DNA of 64,000 bases from Anaerolineae bacterium (GCA_023382535.1 JAHDWA010000048.1:1-64000), one strand, 5' to 3'. Counted from the stretch's first letter, positions 42,902 to 51,722 are shown. The notes: a model not told the origin generated them from the letters alone. Made by a program: numbers and translations.

Positions 42902-43147
42902 ATGGCTAAGATTTTTGTCCGTGAGCGTCATCATGTTGGCGAGTTAGCCGGTCGTCCTCGCTTTGCGATCATTGGCGTTGAAGGCAGCGATCTGAAGTTT
43001 TTCAAACCTCACGTGCGCCGCAGCGAGTTGGAAGCGATTGCTCAAAGTGTTGGTGCTGAAGTGGTGATTCTACCTCAGGGTGGCGACGAAACCAAAGGCC
43101 AGGGTAAGGGCGAGCGCCGCCGCCGCAGACACCAGTCCGGGGACTAA
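42902..43147 (+). CDS. Small basic protein of unknown function
   Basis: An 81-residue protein with a folded-looking N-terminal part (MAKIFVRERHHVGELAGRPR then FAIIGVEGSDLKFFKPHVRR) and a Lys/Arg/Gln-rich tail (GKGERRRRRHQSGD) suited to nucleic-acid binding. ATG 42902 has AAGAAGGAG nine bases upstream; an earlier in-frame ATG (42863) lies inside the palindrome and lacks one. It is followed five bases later by a UPF0251 gene, so the two probably form an operon. No family was recognised. Confidence 0.65.
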   Translation: MAKIFVRERHHVGELAGRPRFAIIGVEGSDLKFFKPHVRRSELEAIAQSVGAEVVILPQGGDETKGQGKGERRRRRHQSGD

Positions 43148-43152
43148 CTCCC

Positions 43153-43560
43153 ATGCCCCGCCCCCGCAAGTGGCGCCGCCTGCACCGCGAACCCCAGCCG
43201 GCCATTTTTAAACCTGTGGGCCTGCTGCTGGAAACACTGGAGCAGGTGACGCTGCTGCACGAGGAGTTGGAGGCGCTCCGCCTAGCCGACCTGGAAGGCC
43301 AGCACCAGGCCGATGCCGCAGCCCAAATGAGCGTCTCCCGCTCCACCTTTCAACGCCTGGTGACTGAGGCCCGGCGCAAAGTCACCCTGGCTCTGGTCAA
43401 CGGGGCGGCTCTGCACATCGAAGGCGGCACTTTCCGGGTAATGGCTGTCCGTTGGCACTGCGCCGGGTGCGGCCACGATTGGGATATTGTTCACGGCAGC
43501 GGCCAGGGCCAGCCCTTAACCTGTCCCCAGTGCGGCAGTCTGGCAATTCGGGAAAAGTAG
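43153..43560 (+). CDS. UPF0251 (DUF134) family DNA-binding protein
   Basis: A 135-residue protein of the UPF0251 family. Residues 1-95 hold the helix-turn-helix (LTLLHEELEALRLADLEGQHQADAAAQMSVSRSTFQRLV-type segment, with the MSVSRSTFQRLV recognition helix). Residues 98-130 form a zinc ribbon with CAGCGHDW and CPQCGS, an addition seen in some members. Members are thought to be transcription regulators; targets are not known. It is in tandem with the small basic protein just upstream. Confidence 0.85.
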   Translation: MPRPRKWRRLHREPQPAIFKPVGLLLETLEQVTLLHEELEALRLADLEGQHQADAAAQMSVSRSTFQRLVTEARRKVTLALVNGAALHIEGGTFRVMAVRWHCAGCGHDWDIVHGSGQGQPLTCPQCGSLAIREK

Positions 43561-43572
43561 CCGCTCACACAT

Positions 43573-43686
43573 CATGTCATTTCGAGGCCATAGGCCGAGA
43601 AATCCCTGCAAAGCAACAATTAAAATGGTCTTGGCTTGGATAAATGGACGACTACAGGGATTTCTCCCTTCGGTCGAAATGACATA
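43573..43686. repeat. MITE-like inverted-repeat element
   Basis: The ends ATGTCATTTCGA and TCGAAATGACAT are inverted copies, and inner segments (GAGAAATCCCTG and CAGGGATTTCTC) also pair, so the whole 114 bases form one long imperfect hairpin with a looped centre. It encodes nothing. It resembles non-autonomous dispersed hairpin elements. No flanking target-site duplication is obvious. Confidence 0.6.
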
Positions 43687-43695
43687 CCTAAACGT

Positions 43696-44523
43696 TTATC
43701 CTTTGTATATCCTCGTGCCGACGTGCTCCCCGGCGATGGCGCGGGTGATGTTGCCGTGCTCCAGGCCGTTGACAATGAAAACCTCGCGCAGGCTGCGGGC
43801 ATCGCGCATGGCTTCGAGCATGCTGCGCTCCACAGCCAAATCTTCCAGATCGCGGGCCAGCAGCTCGTTGACCTCAATCTCCGGGATGAAGCGGGCCGCC
43901 GAGTCCTTTTTAGGGTCGGCGGTGTAAAGACCCTGCTCATCTTTGATTAAAATACAGCGCCGCGCCCCCATCACCTCCGCCAGCAGGAAAGCCCCCGCGT
44001 CGGTCCGGTGGGGAGGGATGCGGCCCAAAGCCGGGGGACGCTCGAACAGGCCGTAGGGCGGCATGGCGTGGACCACCGGCAGACAGCCCAGGGTCAGGTA
44101 TTGGGCCAGTTTGGGCAAATCATCATGCCCAATTTTGATGCCGCCGCGCTGGCTCAGCAGCACCGCCACCATCAGCGCATTTTGCTCGCTGATGCTGGAA
44201 CCCAGGCGGGCCATCACTCCGGTCGGCATCCCCAAATCCATCGCTATGGCATAGGCGTGCCGGGCGCGAGTGCCACCCCCCGTCGTGATAACAATTTTGT
44301 GCGACTGCCGGGCGGCTACCAGTTCATCCAAAATGGGCAGCAAGGCACTGCGCCCGCGGTCAATAACACTCTGTCCGCCTACTTTAACGACCGTCAGGTC
44401 GGGCAGGGGCCTGTAGACCGGGCCGGTATCGGTGCTGGCCAGCAGCGATTTATCCATCAGCGACTGGCCCATCAGCGGCGAAACAATGTGTAGACGTCCA
44501 CTTTCATCACGCTCAAGAGTCAT
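43696..44523 (-). CDS. Molybdenum-storage-protein-like amino acid kinase fold protein
   Basis: A 275-residue protein of the amino-acid-kinase/UMP-kinase fold. Its sequence follows the molybdenum storage protein (MosA/MosB) of Azotobacter over its whole length: LTVVKVGGQSVIDRGRSALL, then TTGGGTRARHAYAIAMDLG, LGSSISEQNALM, IPPHRTDAGAFLLAE, KDEQGLYTADPKKD and the C-terminal VNGLEHGNITRAIAGEHVGT. In that protein the subunits assemble and store polyoxomolybdate with ATP. Only one subunit gene is present here. ATG 44523 is the start (GGAGGA five bases upstream); ATG 44547 lies beyond it. Ordinary uridylate kinase activity is the alternative. Confidence 0.8.
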   Translation of the reverse strand: MTLERDESGRLHIVSPLMGQSLMDKSLLASTDTGPVYRPLPDLTVVKVGGQSVIDRGRSALLPILDELVAARQSHKIVITTGGGTRARHAYAIAMDLGMPTGVMARLGSSISEQNALMVAVLLSQRGGIKIGHDDLPKLAQYLTLGCLPVVHAMPPYGLFERPPALGRIPPHRTDAGAFLLAEVMGARRCILIKDEQGLYTADPKKDSAARFIPEIEVNELLARDLEDLAVERSMLEAMRDARSLREVFIVNGLEHGNITRAIAGEHVGTRIYKG

Positions 44524-44664
44524 CCATTCCTCCAAAAATAAAGCCAAAACAGCAAAGTTCAGACAATAATGCCGGACATTTTAACATCCTGAAGAACAAA
44601 TCACAAGCGCAGGGATGAAAACCCCAACACAGCCGGGATCATTTCGAGCTTGGGGGAGATTGGC

Positions 44665-44670
44665 TATAAT
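44665..44670 (+). promoter_or_regulatory. -10 element next to the start codon of the second M1 peptidase
   Basis: A perfect TATAAT ends eight bases before ATG 44679, so this transcript too should be leaderless or nearly so. No Shine-Dalgarno sequence is visible before the ATG. Confidence 0.55.
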
Positions 44671-44678
44671 GATACGCT

Positions 44679-46352
44679 ATGCACAATCCATTCAATGAGC
44701 CTGTTAAAACGCTTCTCCTCATTATTGTTCTCTCACTGGGTATGTTGGCCTGCACCCTTGTCGCCAATGTACCTGAACCAACGGTAACGCCAGTGCCAAC
44801 CCGCCAACCTTCCCCGACTCCCTTGCCCTCTCCCACTACACCTCCGACCTCTGTACCCCCGACCCCCTCGCCGTTACCACCGCCACCTACCAACCCGCCA
44901 GTTACTGTGGAGGCTGATCTTGCTGCGCCGGTCGCGTTTGATTTTACCGATTTGGCTCCCTACCGGCAGGCTATGCTGCCGGAGTTTGCCGCCGATGTTG
45001 ATAGCGTGGCTACGACGGGAGCCAGCCGCTATTATCTGGAAGTTGAACTGGAATGGCCGGAAGGTAGTTCGCTGAGCGAGGAGGGTCTACACTTAACAGG
45101 GCAGGAGCAGGTCCGTTATACCAATACGGAAAATGCACCTCTATCCGAAGTTTACTTTCGCCTTTACCCCAACCTGCCCGGATACGACGGTAAAATGAGC
45201 ATTGATACGGTCGTCGTTGACGGCCAGCCGATCCGGCCCGAATTAGAGGCGCAAAATTCGGCTTTGCGTGTTCCACTGGGACAACCTCTGAAGCCCGGAG
45301 CGGCTGCCGACATCACGTTGAGCTATCAGGCCGACGTGCCTGGGCAAACCCGACAGGGCTACAACATTTTTTCCGCCAGCGAAAACACAATTGCCCTGGC
45401 CGGATTTTACCCGGCAATTGCCGTTTACGATGCAACAGGTTGGAATATCGAAACTCCGCCTGCTTATGGCGATGCGACCTACCTGGATACTTCGTTCTAC
45501 CGGGTTGAACTGACCGTACCAGAACCGCTGGTAGTTGCCGCTTCCGGTAGTTTGCTGCAAAACACGTCCAATGCCGATGGCAGCCAGACCCTCTCCCTGG
45601 TCTCCGGGCCGATGCGCGATTTTTATATCGTGGCCCGGGCTGACTTCGCGGTGATCAGCCAGACGGTGGAAGGCACCGTAGTTAACAGCTACTACCCGCC
45701 TGAAATGGCAGCGGGGGGCAAATTGGCCCTGCGCTACGCCGCCGACTCACTGCGGGTTTTCAACGAGCGGTTTGGCCGCTACCCCTACGCGGAGTTCGAT
45801 GTGGCGGCAACGCCGACGAGAGCCGGGGGGGTGGAGTACCCGGGAGTGGTGGTCGTGTCACAGTGGATGTACGATGATGCGGGCGGCTTTTTTGAGCATG
45901 CAACGGCCCATGAAGTGGCTCACCAGTGGTGGTACAGTATGGTCGGCAACGATCAGGTGGATACCCCCTGGCTCGACGAGTCGTTGACCAATTACAGCAC
46001 CCTGGTTTACTGGGAGGTGACTGCGGGACCGGAACCTGCGAAAGAGATCATGAATGCATTCTTTTTGGGGCCCTATGAGCAGGCCAAAAGCCAGGGGCTG
46101 GATCGGGCTGTGATGGGGCCGGTGGCCGATTTTTCAGAGGGCCAATACGGAGCCATTGTCTATGGTAAGGGGCCGCTCTTTTTTAATGCCCTGCGCCAGG
46201 AGGTGGGCGATGAGATTTACTTTAAGATCATGCAGACCTATTTTGCCGAGTACAAGTACAAAATTGCCCGGCCTGACGACTTATTTGCCGTGATCGAACA
46301 GGTTTCGGACCGGGATGTTGGACCACTGGTCGAGACCTGGCTGCAAAAATAA
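44679..46352 (+). CDS. M1-family metallopeptidase, lipoprotein (paralogue)
   Basis: A 557-residue probable surface zinc peptidase. The signal peptide ends in the lipobox GMLAC (Cys25), followed by a long Pro/Thr/Ser linker (residues about 30-75) typical of exported Chloroflexota proteins. Zinc motif HEVAHQWWYSMVGND (His411) with WLDESLTNYSTLVYWE as third-ligand helix. It is a clear paralogue of the gene at 40538 (shared N-domain strands and peptidase core), differing in having the linker. Probably leaderless mRNA. Confidence 0.92.
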   Translation: MHNPFNEPVKTLLLIIVLSLGMLACTLVANVPEPTVTPVPTRQPSPTPLPSPTTPPTSVPPTPSPLPPPPTNPPVTVEADLAAPVAFDFTDLAPYRQAMLPEFAADVDSVATTGASRYYLEVELEWPEGSSLSEEGLHLTGQEQVRYTNTENAPLSEVYFRLYPNLPGYDGKMSIDTVVVDGQPIRPELEAQNSALRVPLGQPLKPGAAADITLSYQADVPGQTRQGYNIFSASENTIALAGFYPAIAVYDATGWNIETPPAYGDATYLDTSFYRVELTVPEPLVVAASGSLLQNTSNADGSQTLSLVSGPMRDFYIVARADFAVISQTVEGTVVNSYYPPEMAAGGKLALRYAADSLRVFNERFGRYPYAEFDVAATPTRAGGVEYPGVVVVSQWMYDDAGGFFEHATAHEVAHQWWYSMVGNDQVDTPWLDESLTNYSTLVYWEVTAGPEPAKEIMNAFFLGPYEQAKSQGLDRAVMGPVADFSEGQYGAIVYGKGPLFFNALRQEVGDEIYFKIMQTYFAEYKYKIARPDDLFAVIEQVSDRDVGPLVETWLQK

Positions 46353-46480
46353 AATGGGAAAGCTATCCGAGTGCGACGCACTTTTCCAGGTCAGGAGTAT
46401 CGGATTCTTTTATACTAAAGTAGACCCTACCTCCGAGGCAAAATTAGTACCTTAAGCTACTATGTCCCCTTGACGAGTCA

Positions 46481-46489
46481 TGCTATAAT
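46481..46489 (+). promoter_or_regulatory. Extended -10 promoter upstream of the CpaF gene
   Basis: TGCTATAAT is a perfect extended -10 element. It lies 88 bases before ATG 46577, giving a leader of about 80 bases. Confidence 0.6.
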
Positions 46490-46576
46490 TAACGTGTTCA
46501 GGAGTTATCCAGCCCGGTAGGGGTAGACCCCATCACCGACATTCATTATCAGCCAACATCTGCAAGGAGTCACCTA

Positions 46577-48025
46577 ATGAGCAACGTTTCTTCTCTATCC
46601 AGCCTGAAGCGGGTCAAAGATAGCCAACCCAAAGAAGAAGTCAAACCAGCGGTTCCCGCACCGGGCAACCTGATTATTCCACTGGAACAGCCAACGCCGC
46701 CTGACACGCCCATGCAGCGCGGTTTTATTAGCGCCGGACGAGCCGAACGGCTGCGGCTGCAATTATGGCTGGCCGACAATCTGCGCAAATCTATCGCCCC
46801 GGATGTGCCGTTAGACCTGCCGCTGCCGCGCACGGCTGAACGGGAGCAGGTTATTCGGGAGCGTTATCAGCAAGCGCTCCAGCGGGCCAATATTAAAATT
46901 CCCTCTGATGTAACCGAGGAGCAATTTTACAACAATGTCCTGGACGAAATCTTTGGTTATGGGCCGCTTGAAATATTTGTCAGATCAGATGCCATCAGCG
47001 AAATTATGGTCAACAGCCCTTTTATTGTTTTTGTCGAACTCAAAGGCAAAGGACTGGTCGAGTCCGGCTACAAATTTCTGGATGATGACCACGTGGAACG
47101 GGTCATCAAGCGGATTGTCAAACCTCTAGGGCGCATGGCCGACGCCGACCATCCCCTGGTTGACGCTCGCCTGCCTGATGGCTCGCGGGTAAACGCAGTC
47201 CTGCGGCCTTGTGCCATTGATGGCCCGAACATCACCATCCGCAAATTTGCCAAAGAGAGGTTGACCATGGACAACCTGATCAGTTTTGGCTCGCTCACCT
47301 CATCCATGGCGGACTTTTTGCAGGCATGCGTGGTGTCTCGAATGAATATTATTGTGTCGGGCGGTACCGGCTCTGGTAAAACAACGTTGATCAACTGCCT
47401 TTCCGGCTATATTCCCGATGGCGAGCGGACCGTGACCATCGAAGATGCCGCCGAGCTGCAATTTAAGCAGCGAAATGTGATCCGCCTGGAAACCAAAAAG
47501 CCTACCCCGGATAGCCCTGGCATTATTACCGTCCGTGACTGCGTGGTCAATGCCTTGCGTATGCGGCCTGAACGCATTGTCGTCGGCGAGTGCCGGAGTG
47601 GCGAAACGTTGGACATGCTGCAAGCGATGAACACCGGCCATGACGGCAGCATGACGACCGTCCACTCCAACAGCCCCCGCGATTGTATTTCTCGCCTGGA
47701 AACGCTGGTGTTGATGGCCGGGGTTGATCTCCCTCTGACAGTTGTCCGCACCCAGATTGCCAAAGCCATTAATCTGATTGTGCAAGTTAACCGGCTGCGG
47801 GATGGCTCGCGCAAAATCACTTATATCACGGAAGTGCAGGGTATTGAAGGGGATACGCCTGTTTTGACCGATATCTTTAAGTTTGTGGAAAAAGGCGAAG
47901 AAGAGGGCAAAGTCATCGGGGAACATGAACCGGCTGGCTTGCGCCCCAAGTGTGAGCCTACTTTGAGAAATCACGGCTTTAATCTACCGGCGACAATGTT
48001 CATGAAAGCGAGCAGCTTCAAGTAA
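46577..48025 (+). CDS. cpaF: CpaF/TadA-type secretion ATPase
   Basis: A 482-residue type II/IV secretion motor of the CpaF class that powers Tad (Flp) pilus assembly. After a disordered, Pro-rich N-terminus (about 60 residues) come the all-helical N-domain and the ATPase core: Walker A VSGGTGSGKTTLIN (about 259-270), the Asp box IEDAAELQ, the Walker B region RPERIVVGECRSGE, and the His box MTTVHSNSPRD. AAGGAG lies eight bases before ATG 46577. No pilin, prepilin peptidase or TadB/C gene lies in the window, so the rest of the apparatus must be elsewhere or this is an orphan ATPase. Confidence 0.92.
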   Translation: MSNVSSLSSLKRVKDSQPKEEVKPAVPAPGNLIIPLEQPTPPDTPMQRGFISAGRAERLRLQLWLADNLRKSIAPDVPLDLPLPRTAEREQVIRERYQQALQRANIKIPSDVTEEQFYNNVLDEIFGYGPLEIFVRSDAISEIMVNSPFIVFVELKGKGLVESGYKFLDDDHVERVIKRIVKPLGRMADADHPLVDARLPDGSRVNAVLRPCAIDGPNITIRKFAKERLTMDNLISFGSLTSSMADFLQACVVSRMNIIVSGGTGSGKTTLINCLSGYIPDGERTVTIEDAAELQFKQRNVIRLETKKPTPDSPGIITVRDCVVNALRMRPERIVVGECRSGETLDMLQAMNTGHDGSMTTVHSNSPRDCISRLETLVLMAGVDLPLTVVRTQIAKAINLIVQVNRLRDGSRKITYITEVQGIEGDTPVLTDIFKFVEKGEEEGKVIGEHEPAGLRPKCEPTLRNHGFNLPATMFMKASSFK

Positions 48026-48176
48026 AGCAGCGTTTCGGCACTTTAGGACGTTATCGAAAGGTCAAGTGGGGATCTGAGATCCAGCTCGCTCAGGGCCAGA
48101 GAACTGCGGCTTCTATTTCTCAAATAGGCTTTTATCCACACTGACACATTAACAAATTTTACCTCAAGGCAAAGTT

Positions 48177-50279
48177 ATGCAGCTTGATACGCCTCGAATT
48201 CGTTCACGGCTAGATCTTTTATACCTGGTTACGCGCGAGTTTAGTGCTCGACTTGAGATTGACCAGGTATTGCAGCGAGTTCTCTCTGCAACTGTGGCCT
48301 CCGTTGGCGCTCATAATGCCAGTCTATTCCTGCTTGACGCTCAGGGCAAGGTTGAAAACTTATTTTCTATTCAGGATAATTTCAACGTTCAGCAGCGCAG
48401 CCGGCCGATCCTGGAAGCTATTCTGGAGCGGGGATTGATTGCCTGGGTCGTAAAGCATCAAGAAGATGCCCTGATTCGCGACACTGAGACTGACGACCGT
48501 TGGTATAAAGATGACGACGCGTCTGCCCTCTCCAAATCACGCAGCGCTATTTCAGTCCCCATTCGACTGCCGGAGCAGCTTATAGGGGTGCTCATTGTTA
48601 CGGCCAGCCAGCCCAACTACTTTGACGAGGACGACCTGTCCATGCTCCGCATTATTGCTGATCAGGCCGCCTTTGCCATTGCCAATGCCCGCCTCTTTAA
48701 AATTGAACAGCACCGCCATCGCCTGGCCGATACGCTGGCCTCGGTCGCCCGAACCATCAATTCCACCCTTGATTTAAAGGAAGCGCTTGATCTCATTTTA
48801 GAACAATTGGCCCTGGTGGTTGATTACGACAGCAGCGCTATTATGCTGCTGGAAGACGAGGTCCTTTCAGTCCGGGCTGCGCGCGGGTTTGAGGATATGA
48901 GAGATGCGCTTAAAGTTACCGTGCCTTTGGGCGTGGACGGACCTAACTATCGCGCGGTCATGCAAAAAAGGCCGGTCTTGCTCAACGACGTTGATGCCGA
49001 GCCGAGTTGGAAAAAAAGTTCCTCCTCCAAAAAAGTACGCAGTTGGATTGGCGCGCCTTTAATTGCCCATGATGAAGTCATTGGCATGCTAACCGTGGAT
49101 AGCTACACCATAAACAATTATACCGAAGAAAATGTAAGTGAGGTCGCCGCTTTTGCCGACCAGGCCGCTACGGCGGTAGCTAATGCTCAGGCCGTCACCC
49201 TTTTGCGCAACCTAGAGGATAGTTACACCATCCTTTTTGAAGATAGTGCGGATATGATTGTGATTACCGACTATCAGGGCCAGATTCTCAGCGTTAATCG
49301 GAAAGCCTGCCAGATGCTACGGCGGGCTAAAGAAGCATTAATTGGCAGCAATATTTTGTTGATTGACCGCCATCTGCGAGACTGCTTGTTGGAAAATACC
49401 CGGCGCTTACGGGCCTGGCGAGAAGTACTGCTGGAATTAGACATCCTCGACGCTTACCGCCAACCGATTTCGTTAGAAATTAATGCCCGGCACGTCCAAT
49501 ATGCTGGCAAGGAATGTGTCCAATGGGTTGGCCGGGATATTTCAGTCCGCAAAGAAAGCGAGCGCATGCGCCAGGATTTAATCGCCATGCTGGTGCACGA
49601 CTTGCGCGGACCGGTAGGCAATCTCATCAACATGATTGAGCTGCTGCCCATGCTCGTCACCTCTATTGAGGAAAATCCCCGGCTCCGTGATTTTTTAACC
49701 TTGGCCCAGCGCAGCGGCCAGGAGGTCCGGGATTTAATCGACTCGATGCTGGATGTGGGCCGCCTGGAAGCAGGCGAAATTTACTTGCAGCGCAGCATGG
49801 TCAACCTGGAAGAAACCCTTCAGGCCGTCAAAGATCAAGTTACGCCCCGTGCCCAATCCAAAGAAATGGGGCTTATTTTTAAACCCCTTCCAGAAAATCT
49901 CCCTGAAGTCTGGATTGACCGGAGTATGATCCGGCGTGTCCTGATCAATCTGGTTGATAACGCCATCAAATACACCCCCGTTCAGGGTCAGGTTTCTCTC
50001 ACAACCACATTCAAGGGGGAGACGCTCCGTTTTGCCGTTAAAGATAATGGTGCGGGCATCAGCAAAGCCGACCAGGCGCGCATTTTCAATAAATTTTCCC
50101 GGGTGGATCACTCCCTGAATGCGCCGACCGGGGTCGGCTTGGGCCTGGCCTTTTGTAAGCTGGCCGCCGAAGCGCATGGCGGCTCTATCTCCGTTCACAG
50201 CGAAGGCGTGGCCGGCTTGGGCAGCACCTTCTATCTCACCATTCCTCTTATCTCGCCTCCCGAAGAACCAGAAGAATGA
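48177..50279 (+). CDS. Soluble sensor histidine kinase, GAF-GAF-PAS
   Basis: A 700-residue cytoplasmic kinase. Two GAF domains (about 20-172 and 180-340; ANARLF and GAPLIAHDEVIGMLTV strands), a PAS domain (about 345-455; ILFEDSADMIVITDYQGQIL), a HisKA domain with His474 in MLVHDLRGPVGN, and an HATPase_c domain with N box NLVDNAIKYT, G1 DNGAGIS and G2 GVGLGLAFC. The His box reads HDLRGP rather than HELRTP, as in the PAS/GAF kinase group. Its stop overlaps the methyltransferase start (ATGA). Confidence 0.92.
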   Translation: MQLDTPRIRSRLDLLYLVTREFSARLEIDQVLQRVLSATVASVGAHNASLFLLDAQGKVENLFSIQDNFNVQQRSRPILEAILERGLIAWVVKHQEDALIRDTETDDRWYKDDDASALSKSRSAISVPIRLPEQLIGVLIVTASQPNYFDEDDLSMLRIIADQAAFAIANARLFKIEQHRHRLADTLASVARTINSTLDLKEALDLILEQLALVVDYDSSAIMLLEDEVLSVRAARGFEDMRDALKVTVPLGVDGPNYRAVMQKRPVLLNDVDAEPSWKKSSSSKKVRSWIGAPLIAHDEVIGMLTVDSYTINNYTEENVSEVAAFADQAATAVANAQAVTLLRNLEDSYTILFEDSADMIVITDYQGQILSVNRKACQMLRRAKEALIGSNILLIDRHLRDCLLENTRRLRAWREVLLELDILDAYRQPISLEINARHVQYAGKECVQWVGRDISVRKESERMRQDLIAMLVHDLRGPVGNLINMIELLPMLVTSIEENPRLRDFLTLAQRSGQEVRDLIDSMLDVGRLEAGEIYLQRSMVNLEETLQAVKDQVTPRAQSKEMGLIFKPLPENLPEVWIDRSMIRRVLINLVDNAIKYTPVQGQVSLTTTFKGETLRFAVKDNGAGISKADQARIFNKFSRVDHSLNAPTGVGLGLAFCKLAAEAHGGSISVHSEGVAGLGSTFYLTIPLISPPEEPEE

Positions 50280-51058
50280 GCTTGGATTTAATCGCCAGGT
50301 ATTACGACCTGCTCTACGGCGTCCTGGACGAGGATTGGCCCATGTGGCATACCTTAACCGAGACAACGGCCGGGCCGATTTTAGAGGTGGGTTGTGGCAC
50401 GGGGCGTTTATTAGTGCCCCTGGCCGAAGCCGGGCATACGCTCACCGGCCTTGATTTATCCCCTGTCGCCCTCGACGCTGCCCGCGCCAAAATAAAGGCG
50501 GCCGGTTTGCCCCGCCAGGTTACCCTGTACGAGGCCGATATGCGCGACTTCGACCTACCGCAGAAGAACTTTGCCCTGGCTTTTATTCCCCTCAACACTT
50601 TTCTACACAATCATACACTAGACGACCAGCTTGCGACCCTGCGCGCGATTCGACGCCATTTACAGCCGGCCGGCCAGCTTATCATTGATATTTTTTACCC
50701 TGACCCGGCCCTGCTGGCCGAAGCTGACGGTCGCCTCTACTTTGAAAGCGAAACCGTTGACGACTTAACCGGGCGCACCGTGCAGTGGTACTGGCGGCAC
50801 GACATTGACCTGGCCGGACAGATGCGCCACCTGACTTACATCTTAGATGAGATTGGCGAAGAGGGCTTGGTCCGCCGGGTGCAACTGCCCTTTTCACTGC
50901 GCTTTGTGTACCGCTATGAAATGGAACTATTGTTACGCGCAAGCGGCTTTAGCGTGGAAACAATCTATGGCAGCTATGACCTTGAGCCGTTCCACAGCCA
51001 CAGCCAGAAGATGATTTTTGCAGCGAGGAAAGATGGAGAAGTAGCCAGTAGCCAGTAG
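50276..51058 (+). CDS. SAM-dependent methyltransferase
   Basis: A 260-residue class I methyltransferase. The SAM-binding motif I ILEVGCGTGRLL (residues 35-46), an acidic residue ending strand 2 (LTGLDLS), motif II-like YEADMRDFDL and the strand FALAFIPLNTFLHN are visible; the second half has a beta-rich cap (VQWYWRHDIDLAGQMRHLTY). It is coupled to the kinase by an ATGA overlap. Substrate unknown. Confidence 0.85.
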   Translation: MSLDLIARYYDLLYGVLDEDWPMWHTLTETTAGPILEVGCGTGRLLVPLAEAGHTLTGLDLSPVALDAARAKIKAAGLPRQVTLYEADMRDFDLPQKNFALAFIPLNTFLHNHTLDDQLATLRAIRRHLQPAGQLIIDIFYPDPALLAEADGRLYFESETVDDLTGRTVQWYWRHDIDLAGQMRHLTYILDEIGEEGLVRRVQLPFSLRFVYRYEMELLLRASGFSVETIYGSYDLEPFHSHSQKMIFAARKDGEVASSQ

Positions 51059-51108
51059 CCAGAGGTTTTTCTTATCTGACTACTGTCTACTGATTACTGT
51101 TGACTGAG
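51038..51108. repeat. Heptamer-repeat hairpin
   Basis: GTAGCCA repeated three times (with one offset) meets CTGACTA, CTGTCTA, CTGATTA, CTGTTGA, giving a 7-bp-period imperfect hairpin between convergent genes. It includes the end of the methyltransferase gene and touches the stop of the PH-domain gene. Confidence 0.75.
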
Positions 51109-51110
51109 AA

Positions 51111-51659
51111 CTACATTTGTTCCCTAAAACTTACGTTATACTTTTTGCGGGCCTTTAATACAGCTCGCCGCAAAATCTCATGGACCTCCGTGGGGTTGGA
51201 AACGTTATTGAGATCAGCGCTCGGATGGCTTGGATCGTGGCTGCGGATGTGGAGATCGCCAATCCCCAGCATTCGCTCGCTGATGCCCTGACTCACGTCA
51301 ATATCCTGAATGCGTACCAGCTCAATATCTTCCCGATCTTTGCCCAGCATGCCCTCGGTAATGCGGACCCGTTCACTGGTAATCTGGTAATGAACGCTGA
51401 GTGATAAGAAAGGGCGACCTTCCCAGAGGATCGTTTCCGCTTCATTATCTCCCTCGTCCACTGACCCTTTCGACACCGCTGCCGGTTGACCTGTGGCCTG
51501 GCTCAGGAAATCATCCATCTCCTTTAAAACGCCATCGGTGATAGCCCCAACCAGGCGATCTATTTCGGCCTGAGGGATGCCGGATAGAGCCACACCGCTT
51601 TGGGCTACCGCTTGCCAGATACTGGCCTTTACTTTGGCCCGCATTTCAGATAAAGACAT
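51111..51659 (-). CDS. Bacterial PH-domain protein
   Basis: A 182-residue soluble protein. Residues about 80-165 form a bacterial pleckstrin-homology-like (bPH_2/YdbS-type) domain: ETILWEGRPFLSLSVHYQITSERVRITEGMLGKDREDIELVRIQDIDVSQGISER and GDLHIRSHD. The N-terminal half is helical (LSEMRAKVKASIWQAVAQSGV). Here the usual membrane helices of YdbS proteins are missing. ATG 51659 is chosen because an AAAGGGAG ribosome binding site precedes it. It is divergent from the SLATT fusion gene, sharing the intergenic region. Confidence 0.75.
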   Translation of the reverse strand: MSLSEMRAKVKASIWQAVAQSGVALSGIPQAEIDRLVGAITDGVLKEMDDFLSQATGQPAAVSKGSVDEGDNEAETILWEGRPFLSLSVHYQITSERVRITEGMLGKDREDIELVRIQDIDVSQGISERMLGIGDLHIRSHDPSHPSADLNNVSNPTEVHEILRRAVLKARKKYNVSFREQM

Positions 51660-51722
51660 CGGATTATCTCCCTTTCTTTTACTTGGTTGCCACTTGGCAA
51701 ATTGCCACATTACTCTATTCTG

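Noticed and set aside
46369..46386. Short hairpin after the second M1 peptidase as a terminator
   Set aside because: The stem has only five pairs with a three-base loop and few T residues; too weak to call.
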